Positions 26,625 through 34,634 of a stretch of DNA of 46,641 bases are shown here, piece after piece. Under the pieces are notes generated by a model. It made no database searches, was not told the DNA's origin, and saw only the letters and a list, made by a program, of their open reading frames with translations. Both the position numbers and the translations under genes were made by a program. Every line of letters starts with the position of its first letter. Within the stretch, counting starts at the first letter, position 1. The DNA comes from Candidatus Hodarchaeota archaeon (GTDB taxonomy: Archaea; Asgardarchaeota; Heimdallarchaeia; Hodarchaeales; Hodarchaeaceae), in contig JAEOTQ010000045.1 in NCBI GenBank assembly GCA_016839785.1, positions 1 to 46,641 on the forward strand. Reading direction: 5' to 3'.

Positions 26625-27047
26625 TTGGTCTTTCGATCAAATACGTTTTGGGATAAGAGAGCTATGCCCTACCGTCAACCTTTACAAAAACTCCTTGATG
26701 AAGAAAAAATTCTTGGAGTAGTGATTTTTGACCCTTCGGGCAATGATTGGTGGCATACTGGATCATTTCCACAAGCAAATGACAGACTTTTAGATGGATA
26801 CTATTTAATTCATGAATGGGTTACTTACCCTTCATCTGCTATAATTGCAGGAGTAAAATACCTCACATTACTTAATGCATATCCAGATTACTGGTTGTTA
26901 ACAAATATGCAAGGCCAGGGATCCTTAATCCTCCAAAAAGCTCCAAATGAGTTTTATTTTTTTTGCTATCTGGATGAGTCCATTAATCCACCCGACATCC
27001 AGAAAGAAGTAAAAAAGATTGCTGATCTCTTCGCTCAAGGCGTTTAA
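26625..27047 (+). CDS. Profilin-like protein (Asgard profilin)
   Basis: A small soluble protein of 127 residues from ATG 26664, or 140 from TTG 26625. The order helix, GVVIFDPSGNDWW strand pair, helix, AGVKYLTLL, YWLLTN, GQGSLILQK and a C-terminal helix (EVKKIADLF) follows the profilin fold. Shared features include the G-V-K-Y position of the central strand, the G-x-G turn before a K-ending strand, and a C-terminal I-x-K-x-V-x-x-I-A-x-L helix as in yeast profilin. Profilins bind actin monomers and polyproline; Asgard profilins that regulate actin have been shown experimentally. The 13-residue extension MVFRSNTFWDKRA would match the known N-terminal extensions of some Asgard profilins. A roadblock-type fold is the main alternative. 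Confidence 0.75.
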   Translation: MVFRSNTFWDKRAMPYRQPLQKLLDEEKILGVVIFDPSGNDWWHTGSFPQANDRLLDGYYLIHEWVTYPSSAIIAGVKYLTLLNAYPDYWLLTNMQGQGSLILQKAPNEFYFFCYLDESINPPDIQKEVKKIADLFAQGV

Positions 27048-27057
27048 GGGATTAACT

Positions 27058-28467
27058 ATGTCATCAGGAAAAGATTATTCTAGTTTAAGCCATATATTTC
27101 GAGCATACGATGTACGTGGTGTTTATAACAAGGAAATTACCGCTGCAGTACATTATCGGATTGGTCTGGCATTTGGAACTTTCTTACAAACAAATCAAGG
27201 ATTTAAATCGGGAGAGGATTTTATCTTTACAGCTTATGATGTTCGGCTGACAAGTTCACTATTGGCTCAAGCGTTTGCTGCAGGAGTTATGACTACTGGA
27301 ATAAATATTGAGTATTCTGGAGAACCTCTACAGTTTGGAGCTTGTATGTTTACTGCTTGGAAGCAAAATGCATTTGCTACAGCATTTGTAACAGCTTCGC
27401 ACCTTCCTCCTGAATGGAATGGCGTGAAATTTTACTATGGTAATGGAGTGGGGTTTTCTGAAGAAGATAATATGAAAATTCGTGACATTTTTATTGAAGG
27501 TGATTTTCTACAACCACCATGGACAAACGTAGGGCAGATGACTCGTTTAAACCTCAAAAATGAATATCGTGAGTATTTAAGCGAAAAGTTCACATTAAAA
27601 AGGCCCTTAAAAGTCATTGTTGATTGTGGAAACGGTTCTTCATGTTTATCAGCCCCAGAAGTTTTAAAGGCCATCGGTCTAGAGGTAGTACCTTTATACT
27701 GCAGTGTAGATCCAACATTCCCTAATAGGTCTTCTGAACCCAATGAAGAAACGCTAACTGAGTTATCAAAACTTGTCATCAAAGAAGAAGCTGATTTCGG
27801 GGTGGGTTTTGACGGCGATGGTGATCGTGCCGTTATTTGCGATAATACTGGACGTGTCTTACTCGCTGATATTACTGGACTTATTCTCGCAAAATACATG
27901 CGTACTGTTTTTCCAGACAAAACACGAATCTTAGCCAATGTTGAATGTTCGCTTGCACTAGAAAAATCTCTCGCAAAACCAGCAGTTATTGATCGAATCA
28001 AAGTCGGCCATACTTTCCTCACTGCGGATGCACAAGAAAAAACTGATACATTATTAGGAATTGAAAGCTCTGGGCATATGGTTTTTCCGCATATTTACCT
28101 ATTTGATGATGCAATGATTATTCCAATGATAATGGCGGAATTGTTATCAGCTCAAAATGTTAAACTCTCTGAATTAGTAGACCAATTACCAACATTATAC
28201 AAACGTCGAGTAGCTGTCCCTGCACCAGATAAAGTTAAATTTAAAGCAATATCAAGCTTATTAAAAGACATTAAATCGTCATACAAGGATGTTACAGATA
28301 TTGATGGGATAGGAATTTCCTTTGGTCTTGAATCCTGGGTATTAATTCGTGCAAGTAATACTGGACCGAAGATTCGTATCACTGTAGAAGCTGAATCAGC
28401 AAAGAAAGCAGATGAATTACAAGTTCAATTCCAGCAATTACTAGAAGAAAAACTGAAGAAAATTTGA
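27058..28467 (+). CDS. Alpha-D-phosphohexomutase (phosphomannomutase/phosphoglucomutase)
   Basis: A 469-residue four-domain phosphohexomutase. The N-terminal YDVRGVY, the phosphoserine loop with S114 in TASHLPPEWNG, the magnesium loop D252-G-D254-G-D256-R, the sugar-specificity loop GIESSGHMVF (about 335-344) and the C-terminal phosphate-binding RASNTGPKIR are all in order. The usual TASHNP is TASHLP here, a conservative departure next to the catalytic Ser. It interconverts hexose 1- and 6-phosphates for glycan and cell-surface synthesis. ATG 27058 follows AAGGGA and lies ten bases after the profilin gene, so the two are probably co-transcribed. Confidence 0.9.
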   Translation: MSSGKDYSSLSHIFRAYDVRGVYNKEITAAVHYRIGLAFGTFLQTNQGFKSGEDFIFTAYDVRLTSSLLAQAFAAGVMTTGINIEYSGEPLQFGACMFTAWKQNAFATAFVTASHLPPEWNGVKFYYGNGVGFSEEDNMKIRDIFIEGDFLQPPWTNVGQMTRLNLKNEYREYLSEKFTLKRPLKVIVDCGNGSSCLSAPEVLKAIGLEVVPLYCSVDPTFPNRSSEPNEETLTELSKLVIKEEADFGVGFDGDGDRAVICDNTGRVLLADITGLILAKYMRTVFPDKTRILANVECSLALEKSLAKPAVIDRIKVGHTFLTADAQEKTDTLLGIESSGHMVFPHIYLFDDAMIIPMIMAELLSAQNVKLSELVDQLPTLYKRRVAVPAPDKVKFKAISSLLKDIKSSYKDVTDIDGIGISFGLESWVLIRASNTGPKIRITVEAESAKKADELQVQFQQLLEEKLKKI

Positions 28468-28491
28468 TAGCATTAGAATAATGTGGTTAAA

Positions 28492-29190
28492 ATGACAGAA
28501 AGAATTGGTTTGATCGGTGGCACGGGCCCATTGGGACAAGGATTAGCTTTACGCTGGGGATTAGCGGGAGAATCTGTTATTATGGGATCAAGACTGCAGG
28601 AAAAAGCAGATAAAATATCTCTTGAGATCAATACGAAATTGGGTAGAAAATTAATCTTACCACTAACAAACGAGAATTGCATACAAGAATCAGATATAAT
28701 ACTCATCTCTACTCCATTTAAGTTCATGATAGAAACTTTGGAACCCTTAATTCCTCATTTAACGGAAGAAAAAATTCTCGTAGATGTAACTGTTCCTCTG
28801 AAACCATTTGAAAAGGGAAAAATGGTTGAAACTCTACCTCCCTCAGACTTGAATGCACAAAGTGCAACTGAACTCTTACGAAAAGTCATACCACCTAAAA
28901 TTCCAGTAGTAGGCGCATTCAAGACCCTTTCAAATTCTACATTACGTGATATAGATAGAATCCCAACCTTAGAACAAGATGTATTTATCTTTGGTAAAGA
29001 TAAAGTAGCTAAGAATAGAGTAAAAGAAAAAGCTCAAAAAATTAGAAATCTTCGTCCAGTCGATGCTGGAGGAACTCTATCTGCTAGACATGTAGAAAGA
29101 TTTACAGCTTTTCTTATTGGTCTTAACCGTAGATATAAAACGCATGATTCAGGAATAAAAGTATCTGGATTGCCTCATCGAGAATGGTAA
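28492..29190 (+). CDS. npdG: F420-dependent NADP oxidoreductase-like protein (NpdG type)
   Basis: A 232-residue Rossmann protein. The dinucleotide loop GLIGGTGPLGQGLALRW is at the N-terminus, a GSR motif follows beta-2 as in NADP-binding members, and VDVTVPL, VVGAFKTLS and the C-terminal VDAGGTLSARHVE/TAFLIGLNRRY match NADPH:F420 oxidoreductases. These enzymes pass hydride between F420H2 and NADP+. This implies an F420 economy in the host. ATG 28492 is chosen over GTG 28483. It is the third gene in a row on this strand after the profilin and mutase genes. Confidence 0.85.
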   Translation: MTERIGLIGGTGPLGQGLALRWGLAGESVIMGSRLQEKADKISLEINTKLGRKLILPLTNENCIQESDIILISTPFKFMIETLEPLIPHLTEEKILVDVTVPLKPFEKGKMVETLPPSDLNAQSATELLRKVIPPKIPVVGAFKTLSNSTLRDIDRIPTLEQDVFIFGKDKVAKNRVKEKAQKIRNLRPVDAGGTLSARHVERFTAFLIGLNRRYKTHDSGIKVSGLPHREW

Positions 29191-29194
29191 GCCA

Positions 29195-30817
29195 TTAGAT
29201 AATTAGTTTAAAACTTTTTATTAGTTGTTTCTGTATTTTAGAAATTCTATAATGATTTAAGACGACTTCTTCCAGTTGGCTCAGGATAACCCCTTTCTTT
29301 GACTCCAGACCTATCGTCATTTTCTCGATTAATCCTTCTTCTTTTAGCGAGAATGGTAATTTGATGGGTAGCTGTTTTAAATAACTTATAGGAATTTTGG
29401 GAAAAATCGTTTTAACCGTCAAAAATTTATGATTCAGATAAAATGTCAGTAAAGAAGAGTTCAGTATGATTTCTAAATGTTTTAAGTTTATTTGAGACCA
29501 TTGTGATTTGAGGGTAATTATATACACATCGCAGACACAGAATAAGTTATTTGGATCATACGCTACAACTAACTCGTGACCAATCCTTCGGACCAGTAAT
29601 TTAGGTTTCGTATACATTGATTTATTTTTGTAAATCGATTTTTGGGTTGAATCAAATTCGATATATCGTTTTTCTCCTAGTATAACAAACTTCTGAATAT
29701 TTCTACCTGCTATTAACGGTACAGACTCCTTTGTAATAGGTACCTTACTTGTAAATTTCGAATTGAAACCTAATTCGATTCCACGTGAAATATAAGCAAT
29801 ATCCCCAAGTTTCAACGCGTTTTTTTCAATTGTTCCAATGATATCAGTAATTTTTGAGGCCATATTTGGCATTATATACTTGAACTTCTGATCCATGATA
29901 TTTACTTGCTCATTCTTCTTAATCTGTGTAAATCCTTCCCCAACTGAAAACTTACTGAATTCTATGATATTAGTATCGTTCTTTTCATCCTTAGATTTCT
30001 TATATCCTACTACAATACAGGTTTCCACAGATACGGATGGAAATATTTTGCTACCCAGCATAATAATTTTTTTCAGATTAAGCGTTTTAAGCAGAAATTC
30101 ACGAAATTTCTGATAGCGAAAGTTTGTAGTAAAATTATTCGGAATAAGGAATATCAAAACTCCTCCTTCCCTTAGTAGGTACACAGAGCGCTCAACAAAA
30201 AGAAGGTAACTTTCTATTTCTGGATCAACGCCTTTGTATAATTTCTTGTATATATTTTTCTCCTCAGAAGAGAACGAAATGCCAAAAGGAGGATTTCCTA
30301 TACATAAATCATATCCATCAGTAGCATTGGGAATTGGCCATTCATAAAACCAATGAAATGCAGTGTCTTGTAATTTAACAGTTGGATACTTAATGTTACT
30401 ATCTTCAAAAAACGAGATATTCAATTTCTCTTTTGTAGGATTACCTTCCTTAGTTTCATTAGCTTTGATATATCCAATTAAGGCATTTCCGGCTTTAAAC
30501 GAAATATCAATTTCAGAATTTGATGAGAATTTTTCCTTAATCAATTCACATTTTCTGATAGACTCATAATTTATATCTAAGCCATGTAAAATTAGGTGAC
30601 TATTTATTTGATCGCTTTTTTGGAGTTTTTTCTCGTGGTCTACAATTTCAAATAAAAACCTTCCGTCTCCAACCGAATTGTCAAGTATCCTAATACTACG
30701 AACATTAATTACTTCGCTTAGATAGTTTCTAATTAGTCCGAAAGCTATGTCAACCATTAATTTCACAATAGGAAGTGGTGTAGGGATTGCTCCTAATGGT
30801 TCTCTTCCTTTTTTCAA
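29195..30817 (-). CDS. N6-adenine DNA methyltransferase (gamma/TaqI-Eco57I type), no nuclease seen
   Basis: A 540-residue methyltransferase. An N-terminal GAIPTPLPIVKLMVD region precedes motif I, ILDNSVGDGRFL (about 45-55, where the usual DPACGSG is DNSVGDG). Motif IV is N175-P-P-F in LCIGNPPFG, the adenine N6 catalytic motif. The C-terminal half (about 330-500) has a TaqI-like target-recognition pattern with KPKLLVRRIGHE and LNSSLLTFYLN. No PD-(D/E)xK or other nuclease motif is visible. TTG start, with GGGGGTG and AAGGAA upstream. It lies five bases after another methyltransferase gene, in an operon led by a CCA-adding-kinase fusion. Confidence 0.85.
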   Translation of the reverse strand: MKKGREPLGAIPTPLPIVKLMVDIAFGLIRNYLSEVINVRSIRILDNSVGDGRFLFEIVDHEKKLQKSDQINSHLILHGLDINYESIRKCELIKEKFSSNSEIDISFKAGNALIGYIKANETKEGNPTKEKLNISFFEDSNIKYPTVKLQDTAFHWFYEWPIPNATDGYDLCIGNPPFGISFSSEEKNIYKKLYKGVDPEIESYLLFVERSVYLLREGGVLIFLIPNNFTTNFRYQKFREFLLKTLNLKKIIMLGSKIFPSVSVETCIVVGYKKSKDEKNDTNIIEFSKFSVGEGFTQIKKNEQVNIMDQKFKYIMPNMASKITDIIGTIEKNALKLGDIAYISRGIELGFNSKFTSKVPITKESVPLIAGRNIQKFVILGEKRYIEFDSTQKSIYKNKSMYTKPKLLVRRIGHELVVAYDPNNLFCVCDVYIITLKSQWSQINLKHLEIILNSSLLTFYLNHKFLTVKTIFPKIPISYLKQLPIKLPFSLKEEGLIEKMTIGLESKKGVILSQLEEVVLNHYRISKIQKQLIKSFKLII

Positions 30818-30822
30818 TTTCC

Positions 30823-32589
30823 TTACACCCCCTGTACAATTAATTGTGTTTCATCTTGTGATAAACCATATATTTTGAATACAATTTCGTCAATAATGAT
30901 TCTAAATCCTTCCATCTTTGAGTATTTATCGAAAATTTCTTCGATAGAAGCTTTGTTAAAATTTGTACCAAATTTTTTAGTTAACCATAACGAATCACTC
31001 ATATTCTTAGTTCGAAAAAATCTATCGAGCTGTTTCATGGATTTAAACATATTTTTGCCTGACTTTTGGAGAATATTTGATTCAATAATCATTCCCTCAA
31101 GTAATTCTCGAAGCTTACTCCCTTCCTCAAGATATGATTTGAAAATCTCCCCAATCGTAAAGAATTGGTCAAGCTTTGACTCTTTGGAAAGTAATTCTGT
31201 CAAAGTCTGAACTTCCCACCTTTTTATAAGTGTTTTAATCTTTCTACGAAAGTCAGGATTTGAATCACCAGTTAAACAAGGGATAATTACTTTGTTTAAA
31301 TAAGGTTTATCCAAATCTTTACTGGTTACAAATTGTTTAGTATATACTGCATGTTGTAACCACCAAATTAACAGTTTAGATTGAAATAACGCGGCATATG
31401 CATAAATTTCATTGGACGAGGAAGAAGGAGGTATAATATTAATGACAGTTTCATGGGTGATGTGGTTTCCCAACGAGTCCACCCAAATTGGAAGATTTAA
31501 TTGGAATTTTGGTTTGGTTTTATAGGAGATTATTCGTTGAGTAATGATTTTAGGTTGTAAGAATCTTTTCAGCTGAAGTTCAGGGACATCATTGCTGACA
31601 TAATTACGCTCTGGTAGTAAAAATCCGTGTGTAAACGTTACTTTTTCAATTAAGGGAATAGAGGATTCACTTGTGCGGTAACGACTATTTAAACCACGAA
31701 ACGCAATCCATTCAACACGTCTATGATCTTTTAGAAGCTTTTCCATTAATTCCTGTTCGGAAGGAGATACCCCAACAAGAAAATTATCAAAAATCACCGC
31801 ATTCCGAGTCTTTATCACTGAGATCGAAGTGAATCTTTCTTTTATTGGATCCCAAATTCCAGATTTATACTGTTCAGATGGATCCTTTTTCTGTAAAATT
31901 ACGACAATATGTTCTTGTAATTGGCCTGAAAATTGATTGGCTAAATCAAATACCTCTAAAAGCCGAACTTGTGTGAAACATATCTTTCGAAACAGTTTCC
32001 ATTTATTAGAATAAATGAAAGGTTTGGGTAGTATAAAAGAAAGGATGCCTCCATCTTTTAAGAGATTTACTGATTTTATAACAAAATAAAGAGCCGATTC
32101 TGAAGGAACATTCTCTTGGATGGTCAAATGATAGAGTTTCCGAATTTTATCCCATTCTTGAGGAGAATATTTCGCATTATGTGGAGGATTAGATATGATC
32201 AAGTCATATTTTTTTTCAACGGTCTCTGTATATGATTCTGTAAGATAATTTTTATGGTGAAATGTAACAGAACATCCCTCACTCTTGATTGCATCATTAA
32301 CTAATAATTTAGCCTTGGATAGTGCTGAAGAGTCAATATCAAGTGCATCAATGCTGATTAAACCAATTTTTTCACTCAATACCTGAATAAGTTTTTCACA
32401 AAAAATACCTTCTCCAACTGATGGATCTAACACCAATAGAGGGTTATCATTCCTTGATTCAGGAAGATGAGTGACAACGTTTTCGATTATTGCCTGTACA
32501 ACATTATCTGGAGTGAAATATTGTCCTTTTTCACGTTGAGTAATTGCCACAAGCATTTCCCAAAAATTACTTTGTTGTCGTGCTTCCAC
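30823..32589 (-). CDS. N6-adenine-type methyltransferase with atypical NPPH motif
   Basis: A 588-residue protein of the same class as its neighbour. It begins with a KGQYFTPDNVVQAI segment, has motif I VLDPSVGEGIF (about 53-63) and motif IV N134-P-P-H137 in IISNPPHNAKY. The aromatic residue that normally stacks on the flipped adenine (NPPY/F/W) is His here. A transcript-coupled start is likely: GTG 32589 lies inside the last 23 bases of the upstream CCA-adding-kinase gene. The C-terminal half (about 290-580) resembles a target-recognition region followed by helices. It may be inactive, have altered substrate, or act with the downstream NPPF enzyme. No nuclease motif is seen. Confidence 0.8.
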   Translation of the reverse strand: MEARQQSNFWEMLVAITQREKGQYFTPDNVVQAIIENVVTHLPESRNDNPLLVLDPSVGEGIFCEKLIQVLSEKIGLISIDALDIDSSALSKAKLLVNDAIKSEGCSVTFHHKNYLTESYTETVEKKYDLIISNPPHNAKYSPQEWDKIRKLYHLTIQENVPSESALYFVIKSVNLLKDGGILSFILPKPFIYSNKWKLFRKICFTQVRLLEVFDLANQFSGQLQEHIVVILQKKDPSEQYKSGIWDPIKERFTSISVIKTRNAVIFDNFLVGVSPSEQELMEKLLKDHRRVEWIAFRGLNSRYRTSESSIPLIEKVTFTHGFLLPERNYVSNDVPELQLKRFLQPKIITQRIISYKTKPKFQLNLPIWVDSLGNHITHETVINIIPPSSSSNEIYAYAALFQSKLLIWWLQHAVYTKQFVTSKDLDKPYLNKVIIPCLTGDSNPDFRRKIKTLIKRWEVQTLTELLSKESKLDQFFTIGEIFKSYLEEGSKLRELLEGMIIESNILQKSGKNMFKSMKQLDRFFRTKNMSDSLWLTKKFGTNFNKASIEEIFDKYSKMEGFRIIIDEIVFKIYGLSQDETQLIVQGV

Positions 32590-34540
32590 CTAATATTTCC
32601 CTAATTTTCTTTGCAGTGAAAGTCTTTCCTGTAAGTACATTACCGCTCATTATGACAAGACGATGATTATTTTTAGTCATCATTGACGCTATATCATTCA
32701 ACATTTGTTCGTAATTGTTTGATCTTGTGGATAGCTCTATAACTTGACTTCCTCGAGGAATTTGCAGTGAATTTGAATAAGAATCCAGTAAGGTTTCATA
32801 ACGGTTATAGATTGTAATATCTGCATCGCTTTTTGATAGAGATCGTTCCTCTAAATTTCTAGCATTGATATTTAGTTTAACATCGTCTTTAGATGCAAAA
32901 GTGTGCAAGAATATTGGATTGAAATACTTAAAGTTCTTGTATAACTTCTGTCGATGGAATGGATGTGAGGGTGAATTGAAATTTGTACCATCGAATATAA
33001 CCATAGTGGATTTATTACGCCGAAGAATACATGATACAACCCATATTGCTAATTGATATGTATGCGCACTCTCCCAGGACGAATAATCTGGAAAATTCTT
33101 TCGGTATAATTTTCGAACATGATCTGTTGATATAATACTAATTTTAGGAATTTTAAACGAAGTACATAAACTTATGACCTTCATAATTTGATCGAGTATA
33201 TCATACAATCCTTTCTTGGAATTATTTAATGGATCTACCTCCACTTGCTCTCTTAACAATTCCAAACAAATACCAATAAGCTCCCGTTGTGCAGTTTTTG
33301 TTTTATCAATATTTAAATGAGTTACGACTTCATTTCCATCAACTTTTAGGTCTTTAAGGTAGATCGGTCTCTGAGATATACTCCTTATTCGAACATCATG
33401 TACCAATGCTTCATTAGGTGATGTTGGGACTCCCAGAATTCTCCCCTTTGCTTGGTGAAATATTAGGTAATCTTCAAGAAATTTTGGTTGTATGTTGTAA
33501 AGTAACCGTCTTGTTGAATAATTTTTGTACTCGTCATCATCTTCTTCGAGAGAATACGGTAACGGTATCTTATGAATTGCTAATAGATGGATAATATCTT
33601 CGATCCGTTTATTTGGGAATTTAAGTTTTTTTAGAATTCGGGATAGGAGATTCTTATCTAAATCTGGGAGAAGAATTGATGTATCGTCAGTTAAAATAGA
33701 TAGCTGATGGAATAGCGCAGAGTATCGGAGATTTACCGATGATTCGGAACTTAGATCATTTATAATCTGTAAAGTAATGTCTAGACGAGTTAAATTCAAT
33801 GATGGGAGCGGTGTGTGTAATGATTCATGTTCATACTCTGGAATTATATGTTTAAGGAGATCAGTCGAAACTAAAAAATGTACAGCTTCCAGCCAGTGGT
33901 GACCACTCATTAACTTTTGAAATTCAGCCTCGATACGTTCCTTTGCCACCTGATCAAAAACATCTAAGTGTCTAGGAACTGCTGCAAGGGAAGATTTTTC
34001 TACAGAATATCCTAATTGTGAGACAAATCTGAAGATTCTAATTAATCGAAGTCCGTCTTCCCCTAACCTGGCATCAGGATCCCCCACTAAACGTAAAATA
34101 TGATTATTTAGATCAGAACGTCCATCGTAAGGATCTGTAAATTTTTCTGATATAGGATCATATGCAATCGCATTAATTGTCAGATCACGTCGAGCAAGAT
34201 CTTCCTCAATATCAGCTACAAATTGAACTTCAGAAGGATGACGTCCATCCTTATATTCTCCTTCGACCCGAAAAGTGGTAATCTCTATTGAAAGATTTTT
34301 AAAGAGAAGAGTAACAGTTCCATGTTGTATACCCGTTGGAATTACCCTGAATTGACTAAATAAATCCATAACTTCAGACGGAGAGGCGTCAGTTGCAATA
34401 TCCCAATCATGAGGTCGTGTTTCACCTCGCAGAAGATCACGAATTGACCCACCAACGACAAAAGCCTTGAACCCCGAAGAAGAAAATATGCGACAAATCT
34501 CAAGAACTTCCGTAGGAAATTGATTTGCGGTTAATTCCAT
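32567..34540 (-). CDS. Class II CCA-adding/poly(A) polymerase-like protein fused to a permuted P-loop kinase-like domain
   Basis: A 657-residue fusion. Residues 1-215 are a class II nucleotidyltransferase: VVGGSIRDLLRGE, the catalytic D45-W-D47, R117-R-D-L-T-I-N-A, and GDPDARLGEDGLRLIRIFRF. Residues about 240-330 sit where bacterial enzymes carry an HD domain, but the HD pair reads FHQ. The CCA-type tail ends near 440. Residues 465-605 resemble the middle and end of a polynucleotide-kinase-like P-loop kinase: ISTDHVRKLY, Walker B-like VIFDGTN (514-520) and a lid with SKSDADITIYNRYE. The Walker A loop G633-NVLT-G638-K639-T640 comes last, ten or so residues before the C-terminus, so the domain appears circularly permuted. 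AGAGGT precedes ATG 34540. RNA end repair or tRNA maturation is a reasonable guess. Confidence 0.8.
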   Translation of the reverse strand: MELTANQFPTEVLEICRIFSSSGFKAFVVGGSIRDLLRGETRPHDWDIATDASPSEVMDLFSQFRVIPTGIQHGTVTLLFKNLSIEITTFRVEGEYKDGRHPSEVQFVADIEEDLARRDLTINAIAYDPISEKFTDPYDGRSDLNNHILRLVGDPDARLGEDGLRLIRIFRFVSQLGYSVEKSSLAAVPRHLDVFDQVAKERIEAEFQKLMSGHHWLEAVHFLVSTDLLKHIIPEYEHESLHTPLPSLNLTRLDITLQIINDLSSESSVNLRYSALFHQLSILTDDTSILLPDLDKNLLSRILKKLKFPNKRIEDIIHLLAIHKIPLPYSLEEDDDEYKNYSTRRLLYNIQPKFLEDYLIFHQAKGRILGVPTSPNEALVHDVRIRSISQRPIYLKDLKVDGNEVVTHLNIDKTKTAQRELIGICLELLREQVEVDPLNNSKKGLYDILDQIMKVISLCTSFKIPKISIISTDHVRKLYRKNFPDYSSWESAHTYQLAIWVVSCILRRNKSTMVIFDGTNFNSPSHPFHRQKLYKNFKYFNPIFLHTFASKDDVKLNINARNLEERSLSKSDADITIYNRYETLLDSYSNSLQIPRGSQVIELSTRSNNYEQMLNDIASMMTKNNHRLVIMSGNVLTGKTFTAKKIREILGGSTTTK

Positions 34541-34634
34541 GATTGTACCTCTGACTACTTTCGAATTGAGGAAAAGAGCTATTAAAACCTTTAATATTTT
34601 CTATTGATCGATCTTACTTTCTGAGAGATGATAT

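Noticed and set aside
26625..27047. Roadblock/LC7 domain protein
   Set aside because: The order of strands and the GVKY and GxG...K patterns fit profilin better, although both folds are related in outline.
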